From an alpha proteobacterium 3107 (GTDB lineage Bacteria > Pseudomonadota > Alphaproteobacteria > Rhodobacterales > Rhodobacteraceae), in contig JPPB01000306.1 in the NCBI GenBank assembly GCA_001483205.1, forward strand, positions 1 to 8,790: a stretch of 8,790 nt of DNA, written 5' to 3'. The notes below the pieces were generated by a model, which was not told the DNA's origin, made no database searches, and saw only the letters and a program-made list of their open reading frames with translations. Position 1 is the stretch's first letter; the number at the start of each line of letters is the position of its first letter. Of this stretch, positions 7,109 to 8,790 are shown in pieces. The position numbers and the translations under genes are program-made.

Positions 7109-7124
7109 CTTATCCGCGGATAAG
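7109..7124. repeat. palindrome P, copy 3 (16 bp perfect)
   Basis: An exact copy of CTTATCCGCGGATAAG, 237 bp upstream of the ilvC ATG and just after R1 copy 2. Confidence 0.95.
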
Positions 7125-8384
<1,260 letters not shown>

Positions 8385-8410
8385 GGCGGGCATATTCGGG
8401 CCGGGTGTGC

Positions 8411-8435
8411 TTTGCCTGATGGCAAAACGTTTGCC
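8411..8435 (+). terminator. alternating hairpins after ilvC, possible terminator
   Basis: Three arms alternate: TTTGCC (8411-8416), GGCAAA (8421-8426) and TTTGCC (8430-8435). The middle arm can pair with either neighbour (loops TGAT or ACG), giving two mutually exclusive 6-bp hairpins. Neither is followed by a good T tract on the plus strand, so terminator function is doubtful. Confidence 0.35.
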
Positions 8436-8451
8436 AAAATCCGGTCACGGC

Positions 8452-8471
8452 ACCTTATCCGCGGATAAGGT
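8452..8471. repeat. palindrome P, copy 4 (20 bp perfect)
   Basis: ACCTTATCCGCGGATAAGGT is the longest version of the palindrome in the window. It lies 67 bp beyond the ilvC stop and, as in copy 1, precedes a copy of repeat H. Confidence 0.95.
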
Positions 8472-8472
8472 C

Positions 8473-8499
8473 AAGACCTCTGACATAAGACCTCTGCAT
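8473..8499 (+). repeat. tandem 13/14-bp repeat AAGACCTCTG(A)CAT
   Basis: AAGACCTCTGACAT (8473-8486) is followed directly by AAGACCTCTGCAT (8487-8499), with an exact third copy at 8594-8606. The second copy runs into repeat H. Both tandem units end in CATAAG, resembling the right half of palindrome P. Confidence 0.85.
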
Positions 8500-8552
8500 A
8501 AGGGTGCATCGGCGGCCAAACCATCCGCCCGGTCGCAAGACCGGGCCGCGCC
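8492..8552 (+). repeat. interspersed repeat H, copy 2
   Basis: The ungapped counterpart of 6878-6938 (52 of 61 the same). The hairpin GCCCGGTC / GACCGGGC (8527-8534 and 8539-8546) has a GCAA loop, which fits the GNRA tetraloop class; copy 1 has GCAG. Confidence 0.9.
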
Positions 8553-8581
8553 GTCTACCCCTCAATAGGGTGGGCGGCGCG
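8547..8581 (+). repeat. second hairpin after repeat H, 14-bp stem
   Basis: The arms 8547-8560 and 8568-8581 pair along all 14 positions around a 7-nt loop if read as plus-strand RNA, including two U-G wobbles (8554 with 8574, 8556 with 8572). It begins directly after the tetraloop hairpin, the same position as the 18-bp hairpin in copy 1, but with a different sequence. Confidence 0.8.
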
Positions 8582-8593
8582 CGCCCCCTTGCA

Positions 8594-8606
8594 AAGACCT
8601 CTGCAT
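8594..8606 (+). repeat. third copy of AAGACCTCTGCAT
   Basis: Identical to 8487-8499. With that copy it brackets repeat H and its second hairpin, so the pair could be a duplication at an insertion site. Confidence 0.8.
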
Positions 8607-8790
8607 GATGTCCGGGTCCGGCGGAGATATAGCGTGGCGACGTAAATCGATCACAGGGTCCAACCCTGATCCTGTCATGGCGCAGGTGGCATATGCCTTG
8701 CCGGGACAGATGCACAAACATCCCGAAAGGCCGCGTCCGGCCCGCACGGTAGGCGCGAACGCGCCGCCCCGTGGGGGGGGCGGGACGGCG
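8607..8790. other. non-coding tail, no gene seen
   Basis: No reading frame with family features or a ribosome-binding site is visible on either strand. The only structures are a perfect hairpin GGCGCG-AA-CGCGCC (8752-8765) and a run of eight G (8773-8780) between GC-rich complementary segments near the window end. Confidence 0.5.

Noticed and set aside
6857..7124. CRISPR array
   Set aside because: The repeated palindrome has irregular spacing (starts 163 and 89 bp apart), spacers contain other repeats, and no cas genes are present.
8455..8721. 88-codon minus-strand frame downstream of ilvC
   Set aside because: It runs through the palindrome and hairpin repeats, has no ribosome-binding site or family motif, and looks fortuitous.

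Overview
The window is GC-rich chromosomal DNA that looks like a Rhodobacterales-type alphaproteobacterium (Roseobacter/Rhodobacter group). This rests on close recall-level similarity of the 340-residue class I ketol-acid reductoisomerase, the PhoH/YbeZ N-terminus and the DUF1285 protein to that order, and on the MoxR-DUF58-DUF4159 arrangement. No database search was possible.

Layout: (1) 1-4022, minus strand: an operon of a MoxR-family AAA+ ATPase, a DUF58 protein and a membrane-anchored BatA/DUF4159-type protein. The last runs off the left edge of the window and its start overlaps the DUF58 stop by 4 bp. This is a MoxR plus von Willebrand-type (Bat-like) module, thought to act in chaperone or envelope-stress roles. 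(2) 4023-4135: divergent intergenic region with a 14-bp tandem duplication, then a DUF1285 gene on plus (4136-4723). (3) 4698-5660, minus: a 10-TM EamA/DMT exporter whose 3' end overlaps the DUF1285 3' end by 26 bp. (4) 5830-6828, plus: phoH (ybeZ-type), without its usual partner ybeY beside it. (5) 6829-7361: a 533-bp intergenic stretch filled with palindromes, hairpins and a 39-bp direct repeat. (6) 7362-8384, plus: ilvC. (7) 8385-8790: non-coding, carrying a second copy of the same palindrome-plus-hairpin element.

The genes are mostly ordinary housekeeping or conserved genes and do not form one pathway. The unusual content is in the gaps. A 16-bp perfect palindrome, CTTATCCGCGGATAAG, occurs four times, always intergenic and 3' of phoH or ilvC. 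Next to two of the copies lies a 61-nt conserved unit with an 8-bp tetraloop hairpin, immediately followed by a second, longer hairpin whose sequence differs between copies while its pairing is kept. A separate 39-bp exact repeat includes the last codons and stop of phoH. Together these look like a modular, REP/BIME-like interspersed repeat family; its identity and function are unknown to me.
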